Source of the DNA: an uncultured Gemmiger sp.
GTDB lineage: Bacteria; Bacillota; Clostridia; Oscillospirales; Ruminococcaceae
NCBI GenBank assembly: GCA_944388145.1
Contig: CALXHQ010000004.1
Span: 62,001 to 126,000, forward strand
Length of the DNA stretch: 64,000 nucleotides
Direction: 5' to 3'
Position 1 is the first letter of the stretch, and every line of letters starts with the position of its first letter. Below are positions 27,792 to 37,941 of the stretch, one piece after another. The notes below the pieces were generated by a model. It had not been told where the DNA came from. It did no database searches and saw only the letters and a program-made list of their open reading frames with translations. The position numbers and the translations under genes were made by a program.

Positions 27792-28274
27792 ATGTCAATT
27801 GAGAGCGTAAAGGAATATCTGGCCAAATTCGGCCTGGGGGACCGGGTGATGGAGTTCGACGCCAGCTCGGCCACGGTGGCCCAGGCCGCCGCCGACCTGG
27901 GCTGTGAGCCTGCCCGCATTGCCAAGACAATGGCGTTTTTGCTGGATGGCCACGCCATCCTTGTGGTGATGGCCGGTGACGGCAAGGTGGACAACCTGCG
28001 CTACAAGGCCACCTTCCACACCAAGGCTGCCATGGTCCGCCCCGACCAACTGGTGGAGCTGGTGGGTCACCCCATGGGCGGTGTATGCCCCTTTGCCATC
28101 CGGGAGAACGTGCCTGTCTATCTGGACGAGAGCTTGAAGCGTTTTTCCATCGTCTACCCCGCAGCGGGCACCGCCAACTCGGCGGTGAAGCTGACCTTGC
28201 CGGAGCTGGAACACAGCGTGCAGAACTTTGCCGGCTGGGTGGACGTGGCCAAAGGCTGGCGCCAGGAGGGGTGA
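27792..28274 (+). CDS. YbaK/EbsC-type aminoacyl-tRNA deacylase
   Basis: This 160-residue protein matches the YbaK/ProXp single-domain editing family in length. Conserved parts are the ARIAKTMAFLLDG segment with the catalytic-site Lys (about residue 45), LRYKATFHTKAAM, VGHPMGGVCPFAI (GxxxGGVxPF, about 96-104) and the C-terminal ANSAVKLTLPEL. Such proteins hydrolyse mischarged tRNA such as Cys-tRNA(Pro) or Ala-tRNA(Pro) in trans. ATG 27792 follows GAAAGAGGGAACG. The gene ends before a strong bidirectional terminator. Confidence 0.9.
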   Translation: MSIESVKEYLAKFGLGDRVMEFDASSATVAQAAADLGCEPARIAKTMAFLLDGHAILVVMAGDGKVDNLRYKATFHTKAAMVRPDQLVELVGHPMGGVCPFAIRENVPVYLDESLKRFSIVYPAAGTANSAVKLTLPELEHSVQNFAGWVDVAKGWRQEG

Positions 28275-28315
28275 GTTTTCCCCTGCTGCCACCGCGGCAG
28301 ACAGCGCGTGTATGA

Positions 28316-28364
28316 AAAAGCGGGGCGTCCCGCCGGGCAGTTGCCGGCGGGACGCCCCGCTTTT
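28316..28364. terminator. Bidirectional terminator between ybaK-like gene and uxaC
   Basis: A perfect 21-bp inverted repeat, 28316-28336 and 28344-28364, has a 7-nt loop, an A-run at the left end and a T-run at the right. It serves the convergent genes on both sides. Confidence 0.93.
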
Positions 28365-28396
28365 ATTTGTGGTGATGGATGACGCCGCAGACCGGG

Positions 28397-29839
28397 TCAC
28401 AGGCCGAAGTAGCGGGCTGCGTTGGAGAAGCTGATGCCCTCCACGATCTTTTTGAGCAGCTTTTCATCGTTGGGGTACTGGCCGTTCTCCACCCAGGTGC
28501 CAATAACATTGCACATAATACGGCGGAACAGCTCGTGCCGGGTGTAGCTGAGGAAGCTGCGGCTGTCGGTGAGCATGCCGATAAAGTTGCCCAGCAGGCC
28601 AAGGCGGGCCAGCGTGTGCATCTGCTGCTGCATGCCGTCGTCAGTATCGCAGAACCACCAGGCACTGCCCAGCTGGATCTTGCCGGGCACCTCATCATCC
28701 TGGAAGCAGCCGATCAGGGTACCCAGCATATCAAAATCGGCGGGGTTGAGGCTGTACAGGATCACCTTGGGGCACTCGCCGGTTTCGGTCAGGTTGGACA
28801 GCAGGCGGCTCAGGCTGACACTGCCATCGGTGATGGCGATCATATCATAGCCGGTGTCGGGGCCCAGCTGCTTGAACATTTTGGCGTTGGCATTGCGCAC
28901 GCAGCTGTAATGGATCTGCATCGCCACATTATACTTATGATACAGCCGGCCCAGGGCGCACAGCAGGTAGGACTGGTAGGTCTCAGCCTCCTCCACGGTG
29001 ACAGGCTCGCCGGCCATTGCCTTCTGGAAGGCGGCAGTGGCGATGTCAGCGTCCGGCTCACGGAAAGGCACATAGTCCAGACCATGGTCGGAGGCGCGGC
29101 ACCCCATCGAGACAAAGTACTGCAGCCGCTCGTCCAGCGCCTTGACCACACAGCCCACGCAGTGGAACTCACGGCCGACCACCTGCTCAAACTGGCGCAT
29201 ATATTCGGCAAAGCCGGGTTTTTGGATGTTGACTGCCTTGTCCGGGCGGAAGGAGGGTGCCACCGTGAAGGTGATGGAGGGGTCCTCCTTGATCTTTTTG
29301 TGCCATTCCAGGCTGTCGATGGGGTCATCGGTGGTGCCGATAAACGCCACGTTGCTCTGGCGGATCAGACCGCGCACCGTCATGTTGGGGTCGTGCTGCA
29401 GCTTATCGTTGCACAGGTTCCAGACCTCCTCGGCAGTTTCACCGTTGAGCACACCGTTATAGCCAAAATACTTTTTCAGTTCCATGTGGCACCAAGTGTA
29501 CATGGGGTTGCCGATGGCCATCTCCAGCGCCTCGGCAAATTTCTGGAAGCGCTCACGGTCGGGCTTGTCACCGGTGATGTACTCCTCCGGCACACCGTTG
29601 GAGCGCATGACGCGCCACTTGTAATGGTCGCCGAAATAGTAGTCGGAGCCGTCGGCCAGCACCTGGTGGCCGCCCAGCCAGACCTGTGCGATGTTGTCAA
29701 ACCGGCGATCCTCATAGATCTCCTGCGGCGGAATGTGGCAGTGATAGTCACAGATGGGCATCTTGGCCGCATAGTCGTGGTAAAGATGCTGGGCCGTGGG
29801 GGTATCCAGCAGGAAATTCTGGTCCATGAATGCTTTCAT
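28397..29839 (-). CDS. uxaC: Glucuronate isomerase
   Basis: UxaC interconverts D-glucuronate and D-fructuronate (and galacturonate/tagaturonate), the first step of hexuronate breakdown. The 480-residue length is normal for the family. Visible signatures are the N-terminal metal-binding CDYHCHIPPQEI (about residues 30-41), DRRFDNI, TDDPIDSLEWH, a central IHYSCVRNAN segment and the LTDSRSFLSYTRHELFRRI motif near residue 415. ATG 29839 follows AAAGGAG at 11 bp. The rest of the uronate pathway is not in the window; the neighbouring epimerase-like gene is divergent and may be co-regulated. Confidence 0.97.
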   Translation of the reverse strand: MKAFMDQNFLLDTPTAQHLYHDYAAKMPICDYHCHIPPQEIYEDRRFDNIAQVWLGGHQVLADGSDYYFGDHYKWRVMRSNGVPEEYITGDKPDRERFQKFAEALEMAIGNPMYTWCHMELKKYFGYNGVLNGETAEEVWNLCNDKLQHDPNMTVRGLIRQSNVAFIGTTDDPIDSLEWHKKIKEDPSITFTVAPSFRPDKAVNIQKPGFAEYMRQFEQVVGREFHCVGCVVKALDERLQYFVSMGCRASDHGLDYVPFREPDADIATAAFQKAMAGEPVTVEEAETYQSYLLCALGRLYHKYNVAMQIHYSCVRNANAKMFKQLGPDTGYDMIAITDGSVSLSRLLSNLTETGECPKVILYSLNPADFDMLGTLIGCFQDDEVPGKIQLGSAWWFCDTDDGMQQQMHTLARLGLLGNFIGMLTDSRSFLSYTRHELFRRIMCNVIGTWVENGQYPNDEKLLKKIVEGISFSNAARYFGL

Positions 29840-29911
29840 ACGCTGTGATTCTCCTTTACTGACCGCCGTCTGCCGGCGGAGAATGGATGGGGGTATTGAT
29901 TTCTACCTTTT

Positions 29912-29940
29912 ATTATACCGATTGCCCGGGCATTCAACAA
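29912..29940 (-). promoter_or_regulatory. Promoter of uxaC
   Basis: TTGTTG (29940-29935), 17-bp spacer, TATAAT (29917-29912) on the minus strand. It lies in the 340-bp divergent gap 29840-30179, which also holds the promoter of the epimerase-like gene; nothing else was recognised there. Confidence 0.65.
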
Positions 29941-30097
29941 GTTGCAAAAGTTGCCCTGTTGGCCGCTTTCACGCCGAAATTCGCGCAAAGTTTTTGTGCA
30001 CTGTGCGCAGCCTGGCGGCTGCTTTTTGCCGCCTCAGCGCCATACCCGGCGGCGTTCTCCGGCGCAGGCAGACGCAGCGCGTTTTGCCCTGCCGGGA

Positions 30098-30127
30098 TTG
30101 ATTTTCCACCCCGGCGCGCGGTACAAT
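30098..30127 (+). promoter_or_regulatory. Promoter of the aldose 1-epimerase-like gene
   Basis: TTGATT (30098-30103), 18-bp spacer, TACAAT (30122-30127), about 45 bp before the start codon. Confidence 0.6.
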
Positions 30128-30179
30128 AGGGGCAGAGATCCGTTTGCCCCCCATAGCAACCTGAAAGGAAGTGCCCGAT

Positions 30180-31052
30180 ATGGCTTCACAACTGACCCGG
30201 GGCGTCTATGAAAAACACGGCGCCCGCTACGATACGCTGACCCTGGCCGACGGCGGCTGTGCCCTGACCGTCACCCCCGAGAAGGGCGGCATGGCCACCT
30301 CGTTCACCCGCAGCGGCGAGGAATATCTCTGGCTGCGGGACGGCAACTTTGAATCCAACGACCGCCCCCGCTGCGGTGTGCCGATCCTGTTCCCCAGCTG
30401 CAGCAACCCGGATGGCGGCGTACATATCTTTGACGGCAAGGCCTACCCTATGGAAACCCACGGCTTTGCCGACCTGCTGCCCTGGAAGGTAAGTTACGCC
30501 GGCGATGATGCCATCGAGCTGAGCCTGTGCGCCAACGGACTGACCAAGTTCGTCTATCCCTTTGACTTTCTTTTGACCATGCGCTACACCCTGCAGGGCA
30601 ACCGCGCCGAGCTGGCCCTGACCGTGAAGAACACCGGCAGCCGGGTACTGCCCTTCAGCTTTGGGTTCCACCCCTACTTTACCGTGTCGGCGCTGGAAAA
30701 CGTGAAATTTGACATCACCGCCGCCACATGCAGCCAGGATCCCAAAGGTGAGCAGCCGGCAGCCCCCGCCCAGATCACCCTGACCCGCAAGGAGGGCGCC
30801 GCCGATTCCATCCGGCTGCTGACCGGTGTGCAAAGCCCCATGGTGTTCACCGATTCGGGCAACGGGCACCGGGTAACCGTGGACTTTGACGGCCACTTTG
30901 GCAAGGGCGTACTGTGGCAGCAGAACGCCGAGCGCTTTGTCTGCATGGAGCCCTGGAACGGATGGGCCAACAGCGTCAACGAGGCGGGCCGCCACGAGGA
31001 ACTGGCCCCCGGCGCCTCCCTGACCGCCCACTGGGGTATTACCATTGAATAA
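30180..31052 (+). CDS. Aldose 1-epimerase family protein
   Basis: This 290-residue protein has the galactose-mutarotase beta-sandwich motifs of the LacX/YeaD type: RCGVPILFPSCSN (about residue 62-74), METHGFADLLPW (His about 95) and SFGFHPYFTV (His about 165), with a late Glu in CMEPWNGW. The family interconverts anomers of sugars or sugar phosphates. ATG 30180 is preceded by AAAGGAA at correct spacing; the in-frame GTG nine bases upstream would sit on that site and is rejected. It lies divergent from uxaC, consistent with sugar metabolism. Confidence 0.88.
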   Translation: MASQLTRGVYEKHGARYDTLTLADGGCALTVTPEKGGMATSFTRSGEEYLWLRDGNFESNDRPRCGVPILFPSCSNPDGGVHIFDGKAYPMETHGFADLLPWKVSYAGDDAIELSLCANGLTKFVYPFDFLLTMRYTLQGNRAELALTVKNTGSRVLPFSFGFHPYFTVSALENVKFDITAATCSQDPKGEQPAAPAQITLTRKEGAADSIRLLTGVQSPMVFTDSGNGHRVTVDFDGHFGKGVLWQQNAERFVCMEPWNGWANSVNEAGRHEELAPGASLTAHWGITIE

Positions 31053-31089
31053 TGCTGTGCCGCGGTATTTTTGCGCGCACGGCTGACCG

Positions 31090-31130
31090 GGCCCGGCCTC
31101 TCCCATCAGGGTGGGCCGGGCCTTGTTCTT
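31090..31130 (+). terminator. Terminator after the epimerase-like gene
   Basis: GGCCCGGCC plus CCC (31091-31104) pairs with GGGTGGGCCGGGCC (31109-31122) with a small internal loop, followed by a T-rich stretch. Confidence 0.65.
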
Positions 31131-31171
31131 TGCCTCCGGCAAAGAAAATTTTGCCGGGCAAAACCCTGCTA

Positions 31172-31200
31172 TTGACAGGGATGTGCCCCGATGCTACACT
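31172..31200 (+). promoter_or_regulatory. Promoter of feoAB
   Basis: TTGACA (31172-31177), 17-bp spacer, TACACT (31195-31200). Transcription from about 31207 would produce a leader of about 140 nt before feoAB. No Fur-box-like palindrome was recognised over it. Confidence 0.8.
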
Positions 31201-31210
31201 GAAACAGTAG

Positions 31211-31330
31211 GATTTGACAGCGACAACGGCGGGGTATGGGAAGCCGCCGGGCATTGCCGGTTGCGGCAATGCGGACGTGATACAAATCAGGAGAATTCGA
31301 AGCCCTGTGCCGGGGCAATGGCGCAGGGCT
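31211..31330 (+). promoter_or_regulatory. Branched structured leader RNA upstream of feoAB
   Basis: GATTTG (31211-31216) pairs with CAAATC (31283-31288), closing a junction that holds two perfect hairpins: CGGCGG/CCGCCG (31227-31232, 31244-31249) and GCATTGCCG/CGGCAATGC (31251-31259, 31264-31272). A fourth, 11-bp hairpin (31301-31311, 31320-31330) ends just before the G-rich ribosome site of feoAB. Closed junctions of this kind are typical of riboswitch aptamers. I do not recognise a known class; NiCo/Sensei metal-sensing RNAs are one candidate because some precede iron transporter genes. Confidence 0.5.
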
Positions 31331-31349
31331 TTGGGGGGGTTGTGAAATT

Positions 31350-33728
31350 ATGACATTAGCGGAACTTTCCATCGGCCAGGATGCCCGCATCAAGGCAGTG
31401 GGCGGCGAGGGCGCGCTGCGGCGCCACCTGCTGGACATGGGCCTGACGCCCGGCATTGAGGTGACGCTGCGCAAGGTGGCGCCCATGGGCGATCCCATTG
31501 AGCTGGAGCTGCGCGGCTACGAGCTGACGCTGCGCCTGGACGATGCCAAACAGATTGAGATTGAGGGCGTGCACGAGACCGACCGCCCCGCCCCGGCGCA
31601 GACCCGGCATATGCCGGTGCCCCACCCCGGCCATGGCGAGATCACCCACGCGCCCAGCTACCACGACCAAAAAGCCGGCGATGTGATCCCCAAGGGCCAG
31701 CCCATCACCTTTGCGCTGGCCGGCAACCAGAACTGTGGCAAGACCACGCTGTTCAACCAGCTGACCGGCTCCAACCAGCATGTGGGCAACTTTCCCGGCG
31801 TGACGGTGGACCGCAAGGACGGCCAGATCCGCGGCCATGCCGAGGCCACCGTCACCGACCTGCCGGGCATCTATTCCCTGTCCCCCTACTCCAATGAGGA
31901 GATTGTCACCCGGGACTTCCTTTTGAAAGAAAAGCCCACCGGCATCATCAATATTGTGGATGCCACCAACATCGAGCGCAACCTTTACCTGACCATCCAG
32001 CTGATGGAACTGCAGATCCCCATGGTGCTGGCGCTGAACATGATGGATGAAGTCCGCGCCAACGGCGGCACCATCATTGTCAACGAGCTGGAGGCTTTGC
32101 TGGGTATCCCGGTGGTGCCCATCTCGGCTGCCCGCAACGAGGGCATTGACGAGCTGATCGACCACGCCATCCATGTGGCCCGCTACCGGGAGGTTCCGGG
32201 GCGCATCGACTTCTGCGAGGCGGGCGATGACAACGACCCACAGGGCGCGGTGCACCGCTGCATCCACGCCATTGTCCACCTGATTGAGGATCACGCCCGC
32301 CGGGCCGGGCTGCCGCCCCGCTTTGCCGCCACCAAGCTGGTGGAGGGCGACGGGCCCATCCTGGAACAATTGCAGCTGGACCAGAACGAAACGGAAACGT
32401 TGGAGCACACCATTGTAGAGATGGAGCACGAGACCGGCACCGACCGGGAGGCCGCCTTGGCCGATATGCGCTTCCGCTTTATCGAGGGTGTCTGCGAACA
32501 GACGGTGGTCCGCCCGGTGGAAAGCAAAGAGCACAAGCGGAGCGTGGCCATAGACAAGGTCCTGACAGGGCGGTACACCGCCATCCCCTGCTTCCTGCTA
32601 ATCCTGGCGGTGGTGTTCTGGCTGACCTTCGGCGTGGTGGGCGCCGCCCTGTCCGACCTGATGTCGATGGGCATTGACGCGCTGGCCAATCTGGTGGACG
32701 GCGGGCTGACCGCCTACGGCATCAACCCGGTGGTCCACTCGCTGGTGATTGACGGCATCTTTGCCGGCGTGGGCACCGTGCTGGAATTTCTGCCCACCAT
32801 CGTCACGCTGTTCTTCTTCCTGTCCATTCTGGAGGATACCGGTTACATGGCCCGCGTGGCCTTTGTCATGGACAAGCCCCTGCGCCGCATCGGTCTTTCG
32901 GGGCGCAGCTTTGTGCCCATGCTGATCGGCTTCGGCTGTTCGGTGCCGGCCATCATGGCCACCCGGACGCTGTCCTCCGACCGGGACCGCCGCATGACCG
33001 TGCTGCTGACCCCGTTCATGAGCTGCTCGGCCAAGCTGCCGATCTACGGCCTGTTCACGGCGGCCTTTTTCCCGCGGCTGTGGCAGCCGGTGGTGATGAT
33101 CGCCCTCTACCTGATGGGCGTGCTGTTCGCGGTGGTATACGCGCTGATTTTGCGCGGAACCCGCTTCCGCGGCGAGCCGGTGCCCTTTGTCATGGAACTG
33201 CCCAACTACCGCTTGCCCAGCCCCAAGAGCGTGGGCCAGCTGATCTGGGACAAGGCGAAGGATTTTATCACCCGCGCCTTTACCATCATCTTTGTGGCGA
33301 CCGTCATTATCTGGTTCCTGCAAACCTTTGACTTGCAGCTGAACGTGGCCGCCACCCCCGATTCCAGCCTGCTGGCGCTGATCGGCGGCTGGATCGCCCC
33401 CATCTTCGCCCCGCTGGGCTTTGGCGACTGGCGGGTGTCCACCGCGCTGGTCACCGGCTTCACTGCCAAGGAGAACGTTGTCTCCACTCTGACGGTGCTG
33501 CTGGGCGGCAACACCGCGGCGCTGAACACCATGTTCACCCCCTTTACCGCCTTTGTGTTCCTGACCTTCACGCTGCTGTACACCCCTTGCGTGGCAGCCA
33601 TCGCCGCCGCCCGGCGGGAGCTGGGCTCCGCGCGCGCGGCGGCCGGCGTGGTGGTGGCCCAGTGCCTGATCGCCTGGGCGGCTGCCTTCCTGGTACATGC
33701 CGTCGGGCTGCTGATCGGCCTGGCGTAA
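31350..33728 (+). CDS. feoB: Fused FeoA-FeoB ferrous iron transporter
   Basis: This 792-residue protein imports Fe2+ across the membrane. Residues 1-75 are a FeoA SH3-like domain (LRRHLLDMGLTPGIEVTL). A linker follows, then the FeoB G domain with G1 GNQNCGKTT (125-133), a G2 Thr, G3 DLPGIYSL, G4 NMMD and G5 SAARNEG. A helical GDI-like region comes next (about 290-400), then about ten membrane helices with two Gate motifs, including FIGFGCSVPAIMATR-like MLIGFGCSVPAI (about 527). ATG 31350 follows a GGGGGGG tract. The next gene encodes the usual small Cys-rich partner. Confidence 0.97.
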   Translation: MTLAELSIGQDARIKAVGGEGALRRHLLDMGLTPGIEVTLRKVAPMGDPIELELRGYELTLRLDDAKQIEIEGVHETDRPAPAQTRHMPVPHPGHGEITHAPSYHDQKAGDVIPKGQPITFALAGNQNCGKTTLFNQLTGSNQHVGNFPGVTVDRKDGQIRGHAEATVTDLPGIYSLSPYSNEEIVTRDFLLKEKPTGIINIVDATNIERNLYLTIQLMELQIPMVLALNMMDEVRANGGTIIVNELEALLGIPVVPISAARNEGIDELIDHAIHVARYREVPGRIDFCEAGDDNDPQGAVHRCIHAIVHLIEDHARRAGLPPRFAATKLVEGDGPILEQLQLDQNETETLEHTIVEMEHETGTDREAALADMRFRFIEGVCEQTVVRPVESKEHKRSVAIDKVLTGRYTAIPCFLLILAVVFWLTFGVVGAALSDLMSMGIDALANLVDGGLTAYGINPVVHSLVIDGIFAGVGTVLEFLPTIVTLFFFLSILEDTGYMARVAFVMDKPLRRIGLSGRSFVPMLIGFGCSVPAIMATRTLSSDRDRRMTVLLTPFMSCSAKLPIYGLFTAAFFPRLWQPVVMIALYLMGVLFAVVYALILRGTRFRGEPVPFVMELPNYRLPSPKSVGQLIWDKAKDFITRAFTIIFVATVIIWFLQTFDLQLNVAATPDSSLLALIGGWIAPIFAPLGFGDWRVSTALVTGFTAKENVVSTLTVLLGGNTAALNTMFTPFTAFVFLTFTLLYTPCVAAIAAARRELGSARAAAGVVVAQCLIAWAAAFLVHAVGLLIGLA

Positions 33729-33788
33729 CCGCCCGCCCCGGAGCCGTGCGGCGGCTTTCCACCGTTCAATTGACAGGAGGGATTTTCC

Positions 33789-33974
33789 ATGTGGAACCTG
33801 CAAAGTTTTATCGTGCTTGTGGTGATTTTTGTGCTGCTGGCGCTGGCGATCCTCTTCATCGCCAACAACGGCGGCTTCAAGTCCGGCTGCACCGGTCACT
33901 GTGCCAGCTGCCAGCAGCGGTGCAGCACCCCCAAACCCACCCCCAAAAAAGAGGACAGTGAGCCCAAGGAATAA
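33789..33974 (+). CDS. FeoB-associated Cys-rich membrane protein
   Basis: This 61-residue protein has one N-terminal membrane helix (about residues 6-26) and a short tail with four Cys in CTGHCASCQQRC, then a Pro/Lys/Glu-rich end. It matches the FeoB-associated Cys-rich family found next to feoB in clostridia. The Cys cluster may bind iron or assist FeoB. ATG 33789 follows AGGAGGG, and the gene ends before a terminator, so feoAB and this gene form one operon. Confidence 0.88.
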   Translation: MWNLQSFIVLVVIFVLLALAILFIANNGGFKSGCTGHCASCQQRCSTPKPTPKKEDSEPKE

Positions 33975-34000
33975 GGGGCTTTCTGCCTGAGCACAATTCA

Positions 34001-34040
34001 AAACGCCCCCGCGGCTGAATGAACCGCAGGGGCGTTTTTT
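34001..34040. terminator. Terminator of the feo operon
   Basis: AAACGCCCC(C)GCGG (34001-34014) pairs with CCGC(A)GGGGCGTTT (34024-34037), followed by a T-run to 34040. An A-run on the other side lets it also serve the convergent lyase gene. Confidence 0.9.
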
Positions 34041-34103
34041 GTGTGTGGGTACAGGAGGGCGGGCACGGCCGCCCCACGGGCCGGGATTGACCGGGGCTCC
34101 CCC

Positions 34104-35372
34104 TTATGCGTGATCGGGGAAGAAGGCGTTCTGCACAGCGCAGAGCACCGCGGCACGGCCGGCGGTGAAATTGACGCCGCCCTGCAAATAGCAGGTATAG
34201 GGCGGGCGCAGCGGGCCGTCGCAGGAGAGCTCGATGGTGCTGCCCTCAGTGAAGCTGCCGGAAGCCATGATGACTTTGTCGGTGTAGCCGGGCTCGTCGG
34301 CAGGCTCGGGGGTGACAAAGCTGTCGATGGGGCTGCCCTTCTGGATGCCGGTGCAGAAGCCCTGCAGGGCCGCCGCACTGCCCGAATCGAAACAGGTGAC
34401 AATGTCGTTGTGTTCATCGGTGTAGCGGGGCACGGGATGAACGCCGCACAGCTCCAGCAGGCACTGGGCGTAGATGGCGGTCTTGAGGGCCTCGCAGACC
34501 ACACCGGGGGCGTAGTAAAAGCCCAGGAAGGTGTCCCGCAGCGAGTCCTGGGTGCAGCCCAGATCCTTGCCGATGCCGGGGGCAGTGAAGCGGTGGCTGA
34601 TTTTTTCCACCAGGTCGGCGCGGCCGGCGATGTAACCGCCGGTGGGCGTGATGCCGCCGCCGGGGTTTTTGATAAAGCTGCCGGTCATCACATCGGCCCC
34701 GACGGACAGCGGCTCCCGGGTCTGGGTAAACTCACCGTAGCAGTTGTCCACAAAGACGATGATGCCCGGGTTGGCGGCCTTTGCGGTGCGGATGATCTTC
34801 TCAATGGTTTCAAGAGAGAATGCATTGCGCTGGGTGTAGCCGCGGCTGCGCTGGATGTGCAGCACCCTGGCACCGGGTGCCTTGGCGGCAATGCCGTCGT
34901 AGTCGGGCATCAGGGCGGCTGTGAGAGGAACCTCGTCGTACCGTACGCCAAACTCCTGCAGGGTGCCGCAGCCCTTGCCTGCATCGCCAATGCCGATCAC
35001 GCCCTCCAGCGTATCGTAGGGGCGGCCGGTGGCGGCCAGCAGCGTATCGCCGGGGCGCAGCAGCCCGAACAGCGCCACCGCGATGGTGTGGGTGCCGCTC
35101 ATAAACTGGGGACGCACCAGGGCATCCTCAGCCCCCATGGCCCTGCTGAACACCTCCTCCAGCTTATTGCGGCTGTCATCCCAGACGCCGTAGCCGGAAG
35201 AGCCCCAGAAGTGCCGGGCCTCCACGCCGCAGTCGGTAAAGGCCCGCAGCATCTTCAGCTGGTTGTAGTCCCGGATGCGCTCGGTAGCGGCAAACTGGTC
35301 GGCGCACAGGCGCATGGCAGTCTCGTCCAGGGCCAGCACCTCAGGTTTGATGTCATAGAATTGTTCGATCAT
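34104..35372 (-). CDS. PLP-dependent methionine gamma-lyase family protein (YnbB-like)
   Basis: This 422-residue protein belongs to the Cys/Met-metabolism-like PLP family once annotated as aluminium resistance protein. Conserved parts are HFWGSSGYGVWDD (about residue 54), SGTHTIAVALFGLLRPGD (about 92), FVDNCYGEF (PLP-contact Asp, about 208) and GSFIKNPGGGI with the PLP-binding Lys (about 235). True substrate is uncertain; carbon-sulfur lyase activity is the family inference. ATG 35372 follows AAGGAT. It is the last gene of a murD-acetyltransferase-lyase unit, 30 bp after the preceding stop. Confidence 0.9.
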   Translation of the reverse strand: MIEQFYDIKPEVLALDETAMRLCADQFAATERIRDYNQLKMLRAFTDCGVEARHFWGSSGYGVWDDSRNKLEEVFSRAMGAEDALVRPQFMSGTHTIAVALFGLLRPGDTLLAATGRPYDTLEGVIGIGDAGKGCGTLQEFGVRYDEVPLTAALMPDYDGIAAKAPGARVLHIQRSRGYTQRNAFSLETIEKIIRTAKAANPGIIVFVDNCYGEFTQTREPLSVGADVMTGSFIKNPGGGITPTGGYIAGRADLVEKISHRFTAPGIGKDLGCTQDSLRDTFLGFYYAPGVVCEALKTAIYAQCLLELCGVHPVPRYTDEHNDIVTCFDSGSAAALQGFCTGIQKGSPIDSFVTPEPADEPGYTDKVIMASGSFTEGSTIELSCDGPLRPPYTCYLQGGVNFTAGRAAVLCAVQNAFFPDHA

Positions 35373-35402
35373 TCGTTTTATATCCTTACAGTAATATTTA
35401 TA

Positions 35403-36169
35403 TCATTTTATCCGTTTTGTTTTTTCATCCTTACAGACGTTCAGCCCGCCCCAGGGCACAAAGCCCAGCTTGCGGTAAAAATCCACATTGTGGGCCTCGC
35501 TGAGAAAGACGCACTGCCAGCCCCGGGCCGCCAGCGCATTGGCCATAGCCAGTACCAGCCAGCTGCCCAGTCCCTGCCGCCGGCAGTGTGGCCGGGTACA
35601 GAGCAGCGACAGATACGCCTGCCCGCCAAACAGGGCATCGGCCCCCATAGTGGCAGCCAGATGGCCGCCGGTATCCCGCAGGCCCCACAGCAGGGCCATG
35701 CCATGGTTGATGGCCGTGCAGGTGCGGGAGTAAAAGCCGTCCCGATCCGCGGCACTGTAAGGGAACAGCAGCCCCGCCGCCGCTCCCGCCCCCAGGGCGG
35801 TGTCCAGGGTATAGCCTGCCGGCTGCAGGGGCTGCGGCAGCCGGCGTCCGGGCGGCAGGCAGTAGCCGCGCTCCCGGCCCGCTTTACAAAACCCCGGAGC
35901 GGGGGTTTCGGCCGAGGTGTAAAGCGTATCCACCCCCACAAACCGCAGAAAGCCGGCCAGCTCCTCCGGGTCATCGGGGTTGCCGGCAAGCCAGGCTGCG
36001 CGGCTGCCCACGGACAGCGCCGCCTGCCCCGCCAGGAACAGACGCACCGGTGCACCGGGGTTGTCGGCCCAGAGCATCAGGTCCCGACCCAGCAGCGCGT
36101 GCAGCAGCGGTTCCCGCCGGGCAGCGGCCAGAAAGCGCTGCTTTTGCTCCAGGGTGGAAACTGCCGCAA

Positions 36170-36173
<4 letters not shown>
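35403..36173 (-). CDS. GNAT-family N-acetyltransferase
   Basis: This 256-residue protein has a C-terminal GNAT domain: LSLLCTRPHCRRQGLGSWLV (beta4 and the acetyl-CoA pyrophosphate loop RRQGLG, about residue 200) and CVFLSEAHNVDFYRKLGFVP. The first 120 residues are an extra N-terminal domain that I do not recognise by family. Acceptor substrate unknown. Its ATG overlaps the murD stop (ATGA), so it is translated with murD; a cell-wall-related role is possible but only contextual. Confidence 0.85.
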
Positions 36174-37576
<1,403 letters not shown>

Positions 37577-37825
37577 GGATATTCCTCCTTTGGAGCGTGG
37601 CAGCCGGAAATACGCGGGGATCACCTCCCCTGCCCCGGCTTGCCGGCGGCCGGGCCCATGGCACCGGCCTGCAGCGAACTGGCCGGATTACCGGCCTTTT
37701 CCCATGGTGTACCTGAAAAGGTTCCGGCACGGGCAGCATCTGCTGTGCTGCGGACCCTGGAATGCGGCGCGGCCCTGCGGCCTGCATCTGCATATTTCGC
37801 GGTTGGATTGGATACACCCCATACG

Positions 37826-37854
37826 ATTATATACGCCTGTCGGGAGAATGTAAA
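37826..37854 (-). promoter_or_regulatory. Promoter of the murD operon
   Basis: TTTACA (37854-37849), 17-bp spacer, TATAAT (37831-37826) on the minus strand, a strong match. The 365-bp gap 37577-37941 otherwise holds the prs terminator and an untranslated leader of about 240 nt, GC-rich but without a structure I can name. Confidence 0.85.
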
Positions 37855-37891
37855 CAGCCGCGCAACAGATTTCACCGCCGGAGCGGCGCAG

Positions 37892-37919
37892 AAAAGCGGC
37901 CTGCGTGTACAGGCCGCTT
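37892..37919 (-). terminator. Terminator of prs
   Basis: AAGCGGCCTG (37919-37910) pairs with CAGGCCGCTT (37903-37894), perfect 10 bp, followed on the minus strand by TTTTC. Confidence 0.88.
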
Positions 37920-37941
37920 GTTTGTGCCGTATGGGGACCGG

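Noticed and set aside
28379..29848. A 489-codon plus-strand frame opposite uxaC
   Set aside because: UxaC on the minus strand has full-length family motifs; the opposite frame has none.
37577..37624. N-terminal extension of MurD from GTG 37624
   Set aside because: The upstream GTG has its G-rich tract overlapping the codon, whereas ATG 37576 has AAAGGAGGAA at ideal distance and matches the family start.
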